Part shown: positions 1 through 5,732 of the stretch, piece after piece
Numbering within the stretch: the stretch's first letter is position 1
Layout of the letters: the number at the start of each line of letters is the position of its first letter
DNA from: CAZDAW01 sp964503685
GTDB taxonomy: Bacteria > Chloroflexota > Anaerolineae > Anaerolineales > Anaerolineaceae
NCBI GenBank assembly: GCA_964503685.1
Contig: CAZDAW010000127.1
Location: forward strand, 1-8,125
Length of the DNA: 8,125 nucleotides
Reading direction: 5' to 3'
Position numbers and translations under genes: made by a program
The notes under the pieces: model-generated
What the model saw: the letters and a program-made list of their open reading frames with translations, nothing else
Told to the model about the DNA's origin: nothing
The model's database searches: none

Positions 1-48
1 TTCTTTTCTATCCCTTTTTGAACCACTTGTCTATAGTATATCTAACTG

Positions 49-67
49 GGCGCGTTGCTAACGCGCC
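49..67. repeat. Short GC-rich hairpin
   Basis: Perfect 8-bp arms GGCGCGTT (49-56) and AACGCGCC (60-67) enclose a 3-nt loop. Neither side is followed by a T-tract, so it does not resemble an intrinsic terminator. It may end a transcript entering from the left by another route, or be a structural remnant. Confidence 0.45.
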
Positions 68-88
68 AACCCGTGAACCATTAATACT

Positions 89-110
89 GTCATTCGGAGC
101 GAAGCAAGCG
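89..110 (+). repeat. Degenerate dispersed repeat fragment (GAGCGAAGC type)
   Basis: The segment contains GTCATTC followed by GGAGCGAAGCAAG. It resembles the GTCATTGCGAGCGAAGC-type intergenic repeat that I recall from several bacterial phyla. A second copy in the opposite orientation lies at 1793-1820 of this window. The assignment rests on the shared core GAGCGAAGC only, so it is tentative. Confidence 0.35.
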
Positions 111-389
111 CTTTGCCATAAGGATAATGTTGAAACAAGGAACTTTAGCAGTGTTATATGACTTTGTGAAACTGAGTTATTTCGTGAAGAGTACGGCTTT
201 TAAATACAGTTTTTAAGTTATAATTGACTCGTCAGGGGGAGTGATTTGTTTTACCCGTATAAATTTACCTGGGGTATTTTATTTATTGGTGCTGCTTTTA
301 GGCTTGTGCAGGCAGATCAGAATTGTTATCTATGAAGTATCTGCATTTTAAAATCGGGCAGCGTATTTCGATTAATGTTACCGAATATT

Positions 390-396
390 GGAGGAG
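390..396 (+). promoter_or_regulatory. Shine-Dalgarno sequence that sets the start at 400
   Basis: GGAGGAG lies 3 nt before the ATG at 400, with its GGAG core 6 nt from that ATG. It overlaps the alternative TTG at 388-390, so the shorter protein is the better model. Confidence 0.7.
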
Positions 397-399
397 AAT

Positions 400-891
400 A
401 TGACCACTTTAACCTTCAAATCAGAAAGAATATCCAGAACGGGCGTCATCACTTTGAATGCGCCGTTGGGAAAAGTGTTTCCCCTGTTCGGCGCGCTCAG
501 AGAAAAGGAATGGGCTCCCGATTGGCAGCCTGAGGTGATCTACGCCACCGACGGCTCGATCGAAGAGCGCATGGTTTTCAAGACGCAATCGCATCACGAG
601 CAGGAGCCTGATTCGACGTGGATCGTAGCGCAATATCGCCCCGAGCAGTCGTTCATCGAGTACATCGTATTCGCCCCCGAAAGAGTGTGGTGGATTGCCA
701 TTCAGTGCCACGAGGGAGTCGTGGGCGAAACGACCGAGGCGACGATCACTTACACCTACACCGGGCTGTCGGAAGACGGCAACGCCAAAAACGCCCAGGC
801 GCTGGAGATGATGTTTCGTCACGACCTGAAGGACTGGGAAGATCAGATCAATCAGTATCTGGCGATAGAGAAGCTGAAGGAACCCGGCTAG
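400..891 (+). CDS. SRPBCC (START-like) superfamily protein
   Basis: Predicted 163-residue cytosolic protein of the SRPBCC/START-like helix-grip fold, which forms a hydrophobic ligand cavity. An N-terminal strand leads into 'APLGKVFPLFGALREKEWAP' and 'DWQPEV', a pattern typical of small bacterial SRPBCC proteins in which an early helix precedes W-rich residues. Alternating strands follow, then a long amphipathic C-terminal helix (about residues 130-155, 'MMFRHDLKDWEDQINQYL'). No signal peptide or membrane segment is seen. The start is the ATG at 400, because GGAGGAG (390-396) sits just upstream. An earlier in-frame TTG at 388 would overlap that ribosome-binding site. The gene stands alone, and a hairpin terminator follows 60 bp downstream. 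The ligand and reaction cannot be inferred; members range from lipid carriers to stress proteins and cyclases. Confidence 0.8.
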   Translation: MTTLTFKSERISRTGVITLNAPLGKVFPLFGALREKEWAPDWQPEVIYATDGSIEERMVFKTQSHHEQEPDSTWIVAQYRPEQSFIEYIVFAPERVWWIAIQCHEGVVGETTEATITYTYTGLSEDGNAKNAQALEMMFRHDLKDWEDQINQYLAIEKLKEPG

Positions 892-951
892 GGAGGACTT
901 GAGATAGCAGGTAGAAGGGTATAATTTTATTGAATGGGTGGTCTAAAAAAC

Positions 952-982
952 AAAACTGGAAGTTTTGCCAACTTCCAGTTTT
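952..982. terminator. Bidirectional intrinsic terminator
   Basis: Perfect 13-bp arms (952-964, AAAACTGGAAGTT, and 970-982) enclose a 5-nt loop. Read on the minus strand, the stem is followed by G and six T residues, a good U-tract. On the plus strand it runs through TTTTATT. It lies between the SRPBCC gene and the stop of the convergent 74-aa gene, so it can end both transcripts. Confidence 0.8.
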
Positions 983-1006
983 ATTAATCCCAAACCAATA
1001 AAAGTT

Positions 1007-1231
1007 CTATTTCTTCTGGGCGTTGATCTCCGCCAGCACCCGCGAGACCATTTCTTCCGTCACCCCGGCCTGCTTGGCCTGCGGCAAATCGAGCAGGGCT
1101 TTGAGGGTCATCCCTTTAGCCAGTCCAAGCATCGGGTTTTTGGAAACGCCCGGCGCATACTTGTCGAAGATTTTCACCGCCTCAGGGTCTTTTAATAATT
1201 CGCCAACTTTCGTTTCTAATGTGTAAGCCAT
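1007..1231 (-). CDS. Small helical 74-aa protein, downstream paralogue
   Basis: A 74-residue, probably all-helical cytosolic protein with no signal or membrane segment. Seen motifs, in order: 'TKVGELLKDPEA' (7-18), 'KYAPG' (24-28), 'KNPM' (31-34), 'GMTLKALL' (40-47), 'PQAKQAGVTEEMV' (50-62) and a C-terminal helix. It aligns without gaps to its neighbour at 1295-1519, with 39 of 74 identical residues by hand count. The pattern (D/NPEA, KYxPG, NPM, GMTL) resembles a short domain I remember at the C-termini of some bacterial glycosidases and hydrolases, and is loosely like DUF1858. I cannot assign a function. AAGGAGG just upstream supports the ATG at 1229-1231. It is probably co-transcribed with the neighbour, as the 63-bp gap shows no good promoter, and it ends at the hairpin terminator. 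Confidence 0.8.
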   Translation of the reverse strand: MAYTLETKVGELLKDPEAVKIFDKYAPGVSKNPMLGLAKGMTLKALLDLPQAKQAGVTEEMVSRVLAEINAQKK

Positions 1232-1294
1232 CTAAATCCTCCTTATAACCGGCTAACTATCAGTCAATTCGCATTATTAAAATGGGGCAGGCTC

Positions 1295-1519
1295 CTACTT
1301 CATTCGCGCGTTCACATCTGCCAGGACGTTTTTCACCATATCTTCGGTGATCCCAGCCTGCTTGACCTGCGGGAACGCCAGGATTTCCTTGAGAGACATC
1401 CCGATGATCATTTGAACGATAGGGTTTTTGTTTGCCTCCTGGGCATATTGTCCCAGAACCGTCAGAGCTTTGGGGTCTTTGAGAATATCGCTAACTTTTG
1501 TATCCAGTGTGTATGCCAT
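1295..1519 (-). CDS. Small helical 74-aa protein, promoter-proximal paralogue
   Basis: Tandem paralogue of the 1007-1231 gene with exactly the same length. Shared residues include the MAYTL start, TKV (7-9), LKDP (13-16), KNP (31-33), GM-x-LK (40-44), PQ-x-KQAG (50-56), TE (58-59), MV (61-62) and the NA near the C-terminus. It lacks the 'APG' turn, having 'AQEAN' instead, and has a more hydrophobic centre ('IVQMIIGM'). No signal peptide or catalytic motif is visible. The start is the ATG at 1517-1519, preceded by AAGGAG. A longer frame reaching 1582 would run back into the -10 box of the promoter, so it is rejected. Function unknown. A small binding or regulatory protein, or a pair forming a heterodimer, is possible but is inference. 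Confidence 0.8.
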   Translation of the reverse strand: MAYTLDTKVSDILKDPKALTVLGQYAQEANKNPIVQMIIGMSLKEILAFPQVKQAGITEDMVKNVLADVNARMK

Positions 1520-1580
1520 ATTTTTCTCCTTTACGATAAGAATATGAAACACTACCCGATCACGGTATACTGATACCAAC

Positions 1581-1608
1581 ATTATATGTCGAATCCGGTC
1601 AGTTTCAA
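1581..1608 (-). promoter_or_regulatory. Sigma-70-type promoter for the 74-aa gene pair
   Basis: On the minus strand, TTGAAA (1608-1603, 5 of 6 consensus bases) is followed after 16 bp by a perfect TATAAT (1586-1581). Transcription would begin near 1574, giving a leader of about 55 nt before the ATG at 1519. This is the clearest promoter in the window. Confidence 0.7.
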
Positions 1609-1704
1609 CCTTAAAAGAACCGGCAAGTCATGATCTTCTTTTCATATCTCAATTAAAAACGTCAATTCGGGATAGTCCATGTAGGATAGATTTTTCTGTC
1701 AATG

Positions 1705-1736
1705 CACACCGCCCGGCGCTTTTACCGGGCGGTGTG
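1705..1736. repeat. Strong GC-rich hairpin between divergent genes
   Basis: Perfect 12-bp arms (1705-1716, CACACCGCCCGG, and 1725-1736) enclose an 8-nt loop CGCTTTTA. Neither strand has a T-tract after it, so it is not a classical terminator. It sits in a 360-bp gap between the 74-aa gene pair and the radical SAM gene. It may be a structural repeat, a transcript-stabilising hairpin, or a terminator remnant. Confidence 0.6.
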
Positions 1737-1792
1737 GGCAATCACTTTCACGCGAGAGAAGACTGCTTCGCCCTTGCAGAGAGCCTGCCTCA

Positions 1793-1820
1793 GCGAGACA
1801 TCGCTTCGCTCGCAGTAACA
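1793..1820 (-). repeat. Degenerate dispersed repeat fragment, inverted copy
   Basis: Read on the minus strand, this segment contains CTGCGAGCGAAGCGATGTC. That matches the common intergenic repeat type (GCGAGCGAAGCGA) better than the copy at 89-110. A weaker related stretch, GAGAAGACTGCTTCG, lies just before it at about 1755-1770, which suggests two decayed units. No coding is seen around it. Confidence 0.4.
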
Positions 1821-1834
1821 ATAGTACAGCCTGG

Positions 1835-1862
1835 TTTTCAGATCCCGGACTCATGTTAAAAT
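1835..1862 (+). promoter_or_regulatory. Possible promoter of the radical SAM gene
   Basis: TTTTCA (1835-1840) and TAAAAT (1857-1862) are separated by 16 bp. The -10 matches 5 of 6 consensus bases, but the -35 is poor. Transcription would start near 1869, leaving a very short leader with the ribosome-binding site GGAGGG at 1871-1876. Confidence 0.3.
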
Positions 1863-1881
1863 ATTGTCAGGGAGGGCATCC

Positions 1882-2691
1882 ATGCCTGTCAACACTGTTC
1901 AAGTTAAAAGTATCCTGCAGAAAAGCAATCTACCCGAAGCTGATTACGTCATCAACCCCTACACGGGCTGCATTCACGGTTGCGTGTATTGTTACGCTCG
2001 CTTCATGAAGCGCTTCACGAACCATCCCGAACCCTGGGGAACGTTCCTGGATGCCAAAGTCAACGCCGCCCAGGCGCTGCGCAGGCAGTTAGCTCACCGA
2101 CGTGAGCCGTTCGAAAAGCCGGTGTTCCTCTCCAGCGTCACCGATCCCTACCAGCCGCCGGAAAAACGCTGGCAAATCACCCGCCAGTTGCTCGAGGTGC
2201 TTCTCGAATACCAGGCGCCGCTATCCATCCTCACCAAATCTGACCTGGTGCTGCGCGACATCGATCTGCTCAAACAGTTTGACCGATGTGAGATTGGACT
2301 GAGCATGATGACGCTCGACGATGAACTGGCTCGCCGCCTGGAACCAGGCGCATCGCCGCCCACTCGCCGTCTGAAAGCGCTGCAGACGCTTCACGCTGAG
2401 GGCGTCTATACCTACGCTTTCGTCAGCCCCTACTTACCCGTGTTCTCGGATATCGAGCAGCTTGCCGGCGCCCTCGAAGGGGCTATCGATGAAATCGGCG
2501 TCGAGGCGATCAATACCAGGGGCGGCAACTGGCAAGGAGTTGAAGCAACACTGGCAAAGTATTACCCTGATACATTGACCGACTGCAAGCGCCTGGCCAA
2601 AGACGAAACCTGCTGGCTGGCGCTCGAAGGCCGGGTAAAACAATTGCCTGAGCAGTACCCCTTCAAATTGATGGGCTTTTACCGCCACTAA
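1882..2691 (+). CDS. SPL-family radical SAM protein
   Basis: A 269-residue cytosolic radical S-adenosylmethionine enzyme of the spore-photoproduct-lyase-like family. Near the N-terminus 'KSILQKS' is followed by 'INPYTGCIHGCVYCYA'. This gives the CX3CX2C cluster (Cys30, Cys34, Cys37) that binds the 4Fe-4S cluster and SAM. Later segments fit the TIM-barrel-like radical SAM core: 'SSVTDPYQPPE' after the second strand, 'ILTKSDLVLRD', 'IGLSMMTLDD', then 'RLKALQTLHAEGV' and 'AFVSPYLPVFSD'. Proteins of this type are common and mostly uncharacterised. True spore photoproduct lyase activity is not implied, since its extra Cys and the sporulation context are not seen. The start is the ATG at 1882, because GGAGGG lies 5 nt before it; an in-frame TTG at 1864 is less likely. 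The downstream GNAT remnant begins within about 80 bp, so the two may once have been co-transcribed. Confidence 0.88.
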   Translation: MPVNTVQVKSILQKSNLPEADYVINPYTGCIHGCVYCYARFMKRFTNHPEPWGTFLDAKVNAAQALRRQLAHRREPFEKPVFLSSVTDPYQPPEKRWQITRQLLEVLLEYQAPLSILTKSDLVLRDIDLLKQFDRCEIGLSMMTLDDELARRLEPGASPPTRRLKALQTLHAEGVYTYAFVSPYLPVFSDIEQLAGALEGAIDEIGVEAINTRGGNWQGVEATLAKYYPDTLTDCKRLAKDETCWLALEGRVKQLPEQYPFKLMGFYRH

Positions 2692-2769
2692 CGCCAATCG
2701 ATGAAGTTAGCCAGTTTAATGAAGATGTTTTTACAATCCGCGCTATTCGTGTGCTATTACAGAGGTAAA

Positions 2770-3250
2770 ATGATCCGCCAATTGATTCCGCAAACCAGTG
2801 AAACCGATTTCAACCTCTTGCTGCCCGCTTATCTGGAACTGGCGAATGCACCTGGGGCGCTGAAGTATTTAAGCTTCACCCAGATTCCCTTCAGCAAAAT
2901 GCAGGTTAGCGCCTGGTTCAGGTCGCACCTCGAAAATGGGGTGGAATATTACGCCGATTGCACCGAAGATAACCGAATTCTAGGCATTCTTATTATTAAA
3001 AGTGACCCAGTCTATGGCTTCGAGTTATTGGGGCTGGTGGTGCGCCCGGATTGCCGTGGTTGCTCATGCCGTCGAACTGGCGCAGGAACGCGGTTATCAG
3101 GCCGTGGAGACTTCGGTATTTGCCGATAACCGGCCAATGCTGCGTTTAGTGATCGGTCTGGGTTTTATACCGGTGGGGATGACGCACCACGCCAGGGCAG
3201 ACGGCGCGGATAACGTCCATCTAAAATGCTATCTGAAACTTAATCCTTGA
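2770..3250 (+). pseudogene. GNAT N-acetyltransferase, frameshifted
   Basis: Two frames together encode one GNAT-fold protein. The first (2770 to about 3060) carries strand and helix elements ending in 'FELLGLVVRPDCRG', the start of motif A. The second continues as 'VAHAVELAQERGYQAVE', then 'VFADNRPMLRLVIGLGFIPVG', which is the usual 'N..a..ly.klGF' end of the fold, and stops at 3248-3250. The acetyl-CoA pyrophosphate loop (R/QxxGxG/A plus the following residues) is missing exactly at the junction. Seven or so codons plus two bases, about 23 nt, seem deleted, possibly between short GGT repeats. The start at 2770 follows AGAGGT and fits the family N-terminus; an upstream ATG at 2701 is possible. 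Its 3' end overlaps the convergent MgtC-family gene by 11 bp. The product should be inactive unless the shift is an assembly error. Confidence 0.8.
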
Positions 3251-3875
3251 ACTCGATGATATCGGGGTCGTTGTAGAGCGCTTCGCGCAGCGCCCTGTGG
3301 CAATCGGGGTTGCCGTACACCTGCCAGGTGATCGTGGTTATCTCGTCCGATTTGCAGTGTTTGCGTCCGTAAGCTCTCAGGCGGCAGTCGGTAAAGACTT
3401 TTTCGAGGGTGGATGCTTTCTCCGGGTTGGTTTTGAAAACAACGGTGTAAGTGTGTTCTTCTCGGATATTATCAATCCAGCGTTCGAGTATTGGAAACAC
3501 CCATAATACCAACGAGGTGACGGCCAGGATCACCCCGGCGAGGACATATTCACCGGCGCCGATTACCATGCCTAATGCCGCGGTCAGCCAGATGGCGGCG
3601 GCGGTGGTCAGACCGGTGACTCGCTGTGAATCGCGCATAATCGCCCCGGCGCCCAGAAAACCCACACCGGTTACGATCTGGGCGGCAATACGCGCCGGGT
3701 CGTTATCGCCGGCCAGTTTGACTGAGAGAATGGTGAAAATTGTTGCCCCTGCGCAGATGAAGATCAGCGTGCGAAAGCCGGCAGCTTTATCGCGAAACTC
3801 GCGCTCCACCCCGATGACGCCCCCCGCGGCGACAGACAGCAATACTTTGATCAGGTCAGTGATATCCAGGTACAT
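3240..3875 (-). CDS. MgtC/SapB family membrane protein
   Basis: A 211-residue inner-membrane protein. Five hydrophobic segments are visible at about residues 8-23, 36-52, 63-80, 91-106 and 108-130. The family signature is clear: 'GGVIGVEREFRDKAAGFRT' (18-36), 'DPARIAAQIVTGVGFLGAGA' (59-78) and 'GLTTAAAIWLTAALG' (88-102). A cytosolic C-terminal domain (about 141-211, beginning 'HTYTVVFKTN') is likely the ACT-like domain found in longer members. MgtC is tied in pathogens to growth in low magnesium and to control of F1Fo ATPase. The wider SapB/MgtC family in environmental bacteria has no settled transport role. The start is the ATG at 3873-3875. No good ribosome-binding site precedes it, but a perfect TATAAT lies 6 nt upstream, so the mRNA may be leaderless. 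Confidence 0.9.
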   Translation of the reverse strand: MYLDITDLIKVLLSVAAGGVIGVEREFRDKAAGFRTLIFICAGATIFTILSVKLAGDNDPARIAAQIVTGVGFLGAGAIMRDSQRVTGLTTAAAIWLTAALGMVIGAGEYVLAGVILAVTSLVLWVFPILERWIDNIREEHTYTVVFKTNPEKASTLEKVFTDCRLRAYGRKHCKSDEITTITWQVYGNPDCHRALREALYNDPDIIEFKD

Positions 3876-3881
3876 AGGTAA

Positions 3882-3887
3882 ATTATA
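3882..3887 (-). promoter_or_regulatory. Putative -10 box for a leaderless mgtC-like transcript
   Basis: TATAAT on the minus strand (3887-3882) is followed by TTACCT and then the ATG. RNA synthesis would begin at or next to the start codon. No good -35 is seen at normal spacing; a TTGACC at 3917-3912 is 24 bp away, too far. Confidence 0.4.
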
Positions 3888-4005
3888 CCCCGGATTCTAC
3901 GCCGCCGAATCGGTCAAGGAGAGACTTAAAAAAAGCCCCACTTTTAGCGAAAAACTTGACTTTCTGAGCCAATTTTTTATCGATTTGAACCCAAAGTCAC
4001 CGCCA

Positions 4006-4069
4006 TTCACCCACTTTGGATGAATTTTAGGATTTCTCGTTGAGTTTATTATTTCACCCAATGGGTGAA
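4006..4069. repeat. Two related palindromes upstream of the transposase
   Basis: The first is TTCACCCA-CTT-TGGATGAA (4006-4024; arms match at 7 of 8 positions). The second is TTCACCCA-A-TGGGTGAA (4053-4069; perfect 8-bp arms around one base). Their centres are 46 bp apart, and both carry TTCACCCA in the same orientation. They could be protein-binding sites for the transposase or a repressor, or hairpins that limit read-through into the transposase gene. Confidence 0.5.
4011..4030 (+). repeat. Candidate left terminal inverted repeat of the IS
   Basis: The sequence begins CCACTTTGG and pairs with the complement of 5493-5512 at 15 of 20 positions. It overlaps an imperfect palindrome at 4006-4024. 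Confidence 0.5.
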
Positions 4070-4139
4070 TCAAATATCCATGATGGAACCGCCGTGTTAA
4101 AATTTTGATTGAAAGAAAATATGACGTAAGGATGTTACC

Positions 4140-5399
4140 ATGATCAATAAAATCAAATTTTCAGCCAAAAACCTCACCTCAAATGCCGGTTTGTTTCTAT
4201 TGCTGGAGCAAACCAATAAAAATGGGGTTTTTAAACCTGATTGATCGTGATCTGGTTTTTGAAAACGCATCCACCAACAAAATCAAAATGAATCACATCA
4301 AAACCATGTTGTGTGGCAACTTCATTGGAATTGATAAACTGGAGCGATTGAAACTTCTACAAAGTGATCCCCTCGTCAATGAGTTCAATATTTCGATCAA
4401 AGAGCCGGAAACGGTTTCACGCTTTCTGGGAAACTTCAGTTACAAAACAACCCACATACTGAGAGAAATCAACTTCAAGGTCTTCAGAAAGTTGCTGAGA
4501 AAGAGCAAGCTAAAAGCCATCACCATTGATATCGACAGCAGTGTGGTCAGTATGGAAGGCCATCAGGAAAGTGCAGTCAAAGGATTCAATCCCAAAAAGC
4601 GTAGAAACCGCTGTTACAACTTGCAATTTGCATTCTGTGATGAATTGAAGGCCTATATCACTGGTTTTGTACGAAGCGGGAATACATACACAGCTAACGG
4701 CGCTGCCGAAATGATAAAAGAAATCTTTGCCAGATCAAAACAGATGATTTTGAAATCCTGTTCCGCATGGACAGTGGGTATTTCGACGACGAAATTATTG
4801 AAACCATCGAAGCAGTCGGTTGCCAGTATTTGATCAAGGGGAAAGCATATCCAACGCTCGCCTCTCAAGTTACAGCACCAAACATTGCATTCACGAAAGG
4901 TGATGAAGGCAGGGAAACAACTGAGCTTGTTGCGAAACTGGACACTTGGGACAAGGATAGAAAATTTGTCGTATTCCGCATATTGAAACCGAAAAAAGAC
5001 AGCATGCAATTATCTTTTCTGGATGACGAATTTGAATACTTCTACTCTGTGACCAATACTGAAATGCCTTCAGAAAAAGTGGTCATTGCTTATGAGAAAC
5101 GCTGCAATGCGGAAAATTACATCAAAGAAGCCAAGTATGATATGGCGGTTGGGCACCTGCTGCTTCAATCCTTTTGGGCTAATGAAGCGATCTTTCAACT
5201 GATGATGCTGGCCTACAATTTGTTTTTGCTGTTCAAGATGGATTTCGCAAATGGAACGGAATACCGGCAGCAAATAAAGACATTCAGGTTGAAGTACATT
5301 TTCCTGGCTGGGAAGATCATCCGGACGGACAGAAGCGTGATCATGAAGCTTTCTGAAAAGTATCCGTATCGAGAGATGTATGAACAAAGCTTTCCCTGA
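4140..5399 (+). pseudogene. IS1380-type DDE transposase, interrupted by two frameshifts
   Basis: Three frames make up one protein of about 420 codons, near the family's normal length. The first begins at the ATG at 4140 ('INKIKFSAKNLTSNAG') and hits TGA at 4242. The frame then moves by +1 near 4224-4241 to give 'NLIDRDLVFENAS' and 'ITIDIDSS', which holds the likely first catalytic Asp (about 4534). Near 4729-4734 it shifts back, apparently by loss of one C from GCC-CAG, to give 'IKTDDFEILFRMDSGYF' with the second Asp (4770). The last frame also holds Y-EK-R-CNA-E-NYIKEA-K (5091-5135), the Y(2)R(3)E(6)K signature of IS4-like transposases, with the catalytic Glu at 5112. All acidic residues are present, so loss of function comes from the frameshifts alone. 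GTAAGGA (4126-4132) lies upstream of the start. Confidence 0.85.
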
Positions 5400-5443
5400 A
5401 AGAACGCCCAAAATCGCGTCTCGCCCCGCTATTTGTATTTAAG

Positions 5444-5480
5444 TCGGGCCTGGAAAAACCAATCCCAGTACCCGATTTTA
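5444..5480 (+). terminator. Possible intrinsic terminator after the transposase
   Basis: TCGGG (5444-5448) pairs with CCCGA (5471-5475), and CTGG (5450-5453) with CCAG (5465-5468). A small internal bulge separates the two stems, and an 11-nt loop caps them. The stem is followed by TTTTA. It lies within the IS, 45 bp past the transposase stop. Confidence 0.4.
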
Positions 5481-5492
5481 TGAAATAGATCG

Positions 5493-5512
5493 CGAAAAAT
5501 GAACCAAAATGG
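5493..5512 (-). repeat. Candidate right terminal inverted repeat of the IS
   Basis: On the minus strand it begins CCATTTTGG, mirroring the left end. It lies 94 bp past the transposase stop, an ordinary position for an IS end. Confidence 0.5.
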
Positions 5513-5623
5513 AGACAATTATGCTAAAATTTTATGAGTTCAGCCACAACCATCACCTTTCCAGGGTGAAAATGTTGGCAAAATATATCAGACGTGGAAT
5601 TTCGGTATTATGTAATTCAGGGA

Positions 5624-5651
5624 TTGAAATTTCTTTATTTCCCACTAAAAT
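5624..5651 (+). promoter_or_regulatory. Possible promoter of the lipoprotein gene
   Basis: TTGAAA (5624-5629, 5 of 6) and TAAAAT (5646-5651, 5 of 6) are spaced by 16 bp, the same layout as the promoter of the 74-aa genes. The leader would be about 75 nt and ends in the ribosome-binding site GGAGGG at 5722-5727. Confidence 0.45.
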
Positions 5652-5732
5652 GATGAATAATAAGCATTCTCTGGCAAACCAACCAAGCTTTTCAAACTAT
5701 ACCACAATACATCCAATCTGTGGAGGGAAATC

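Larger units (their letters stand above)
1..399. other. Non-coding region upstream of the SRPBCC gene
   Basis: No convincing gene is seen here. The stretch is mostly AT-rich. It holds a short GC-rich hairpin (arms 49-56 and 60-67) and a piece of a degenerate dispersed repeat (89-110). A TATAAT hexamer at 219-224 has no recognisable -35 partner, so I do not call a promoter from it. The leader just before the SRPBCC gene ends in a strong Shine-Dalgarno sequence at 390-396. Confidence 0.6.
4011..5512 (+). mobile_element. IS1380-family insertion sequence, probably inactive
   Basis: A single transposase region (4140-5399) is flanked by candidate terminal inverted repeats at 4011-4030 (beginning CCACTTTGGATG) and 5493-5512 (whose complement begins CCATTTTGGTTC). 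By hand comparison they match at 15 of 20 positions. The resulting length is about 1,502 bp, a little short of but near the usual size for this family. Flanking 4-bp sequences (TCAC and AGAC) are not identical, so no target duplication is preserved, or the ends are slightly misplaced. Base composition is visibly more AT-rich than the flanking genes, which fits acquisition. Two frameshifts in the transposase suggest the copy is dead. Confidence 0.65.

Noticed and set aside
421..822. 133-codon minus-strand frame in the SRPBCC gene
   Set aside because: It is fully antisense to a gene with a good ribosome-binding site and recognisable fold, with no domain evidence of its own.
3934..3955. Alternative left end of the IS at CCCCACTTTTAGCG
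   Set aside because: It matches the right end less well than 4011-4030 does: about 8 of 15 positions against 15 of 20.
3451..4023. 190-codon plus-strand frame opposite the MgtC-family gene
   Set aside because: The sequence is low-complexity Ala/Pro/Arg typical of an antisense shadow. The minus-strand frame has clear MgtC signatures.
4224..4241. Programmed frameshift at TTTAAAC in the transposase
   Set aside because: TTTAAAC is a classic -1 slippery heptamer, but here the upstream frame needs +1 (or -2) to reach the main frame. A -1 slip from the middle frame would lead back to the TGA at 4242, so an indel mutation fits better.
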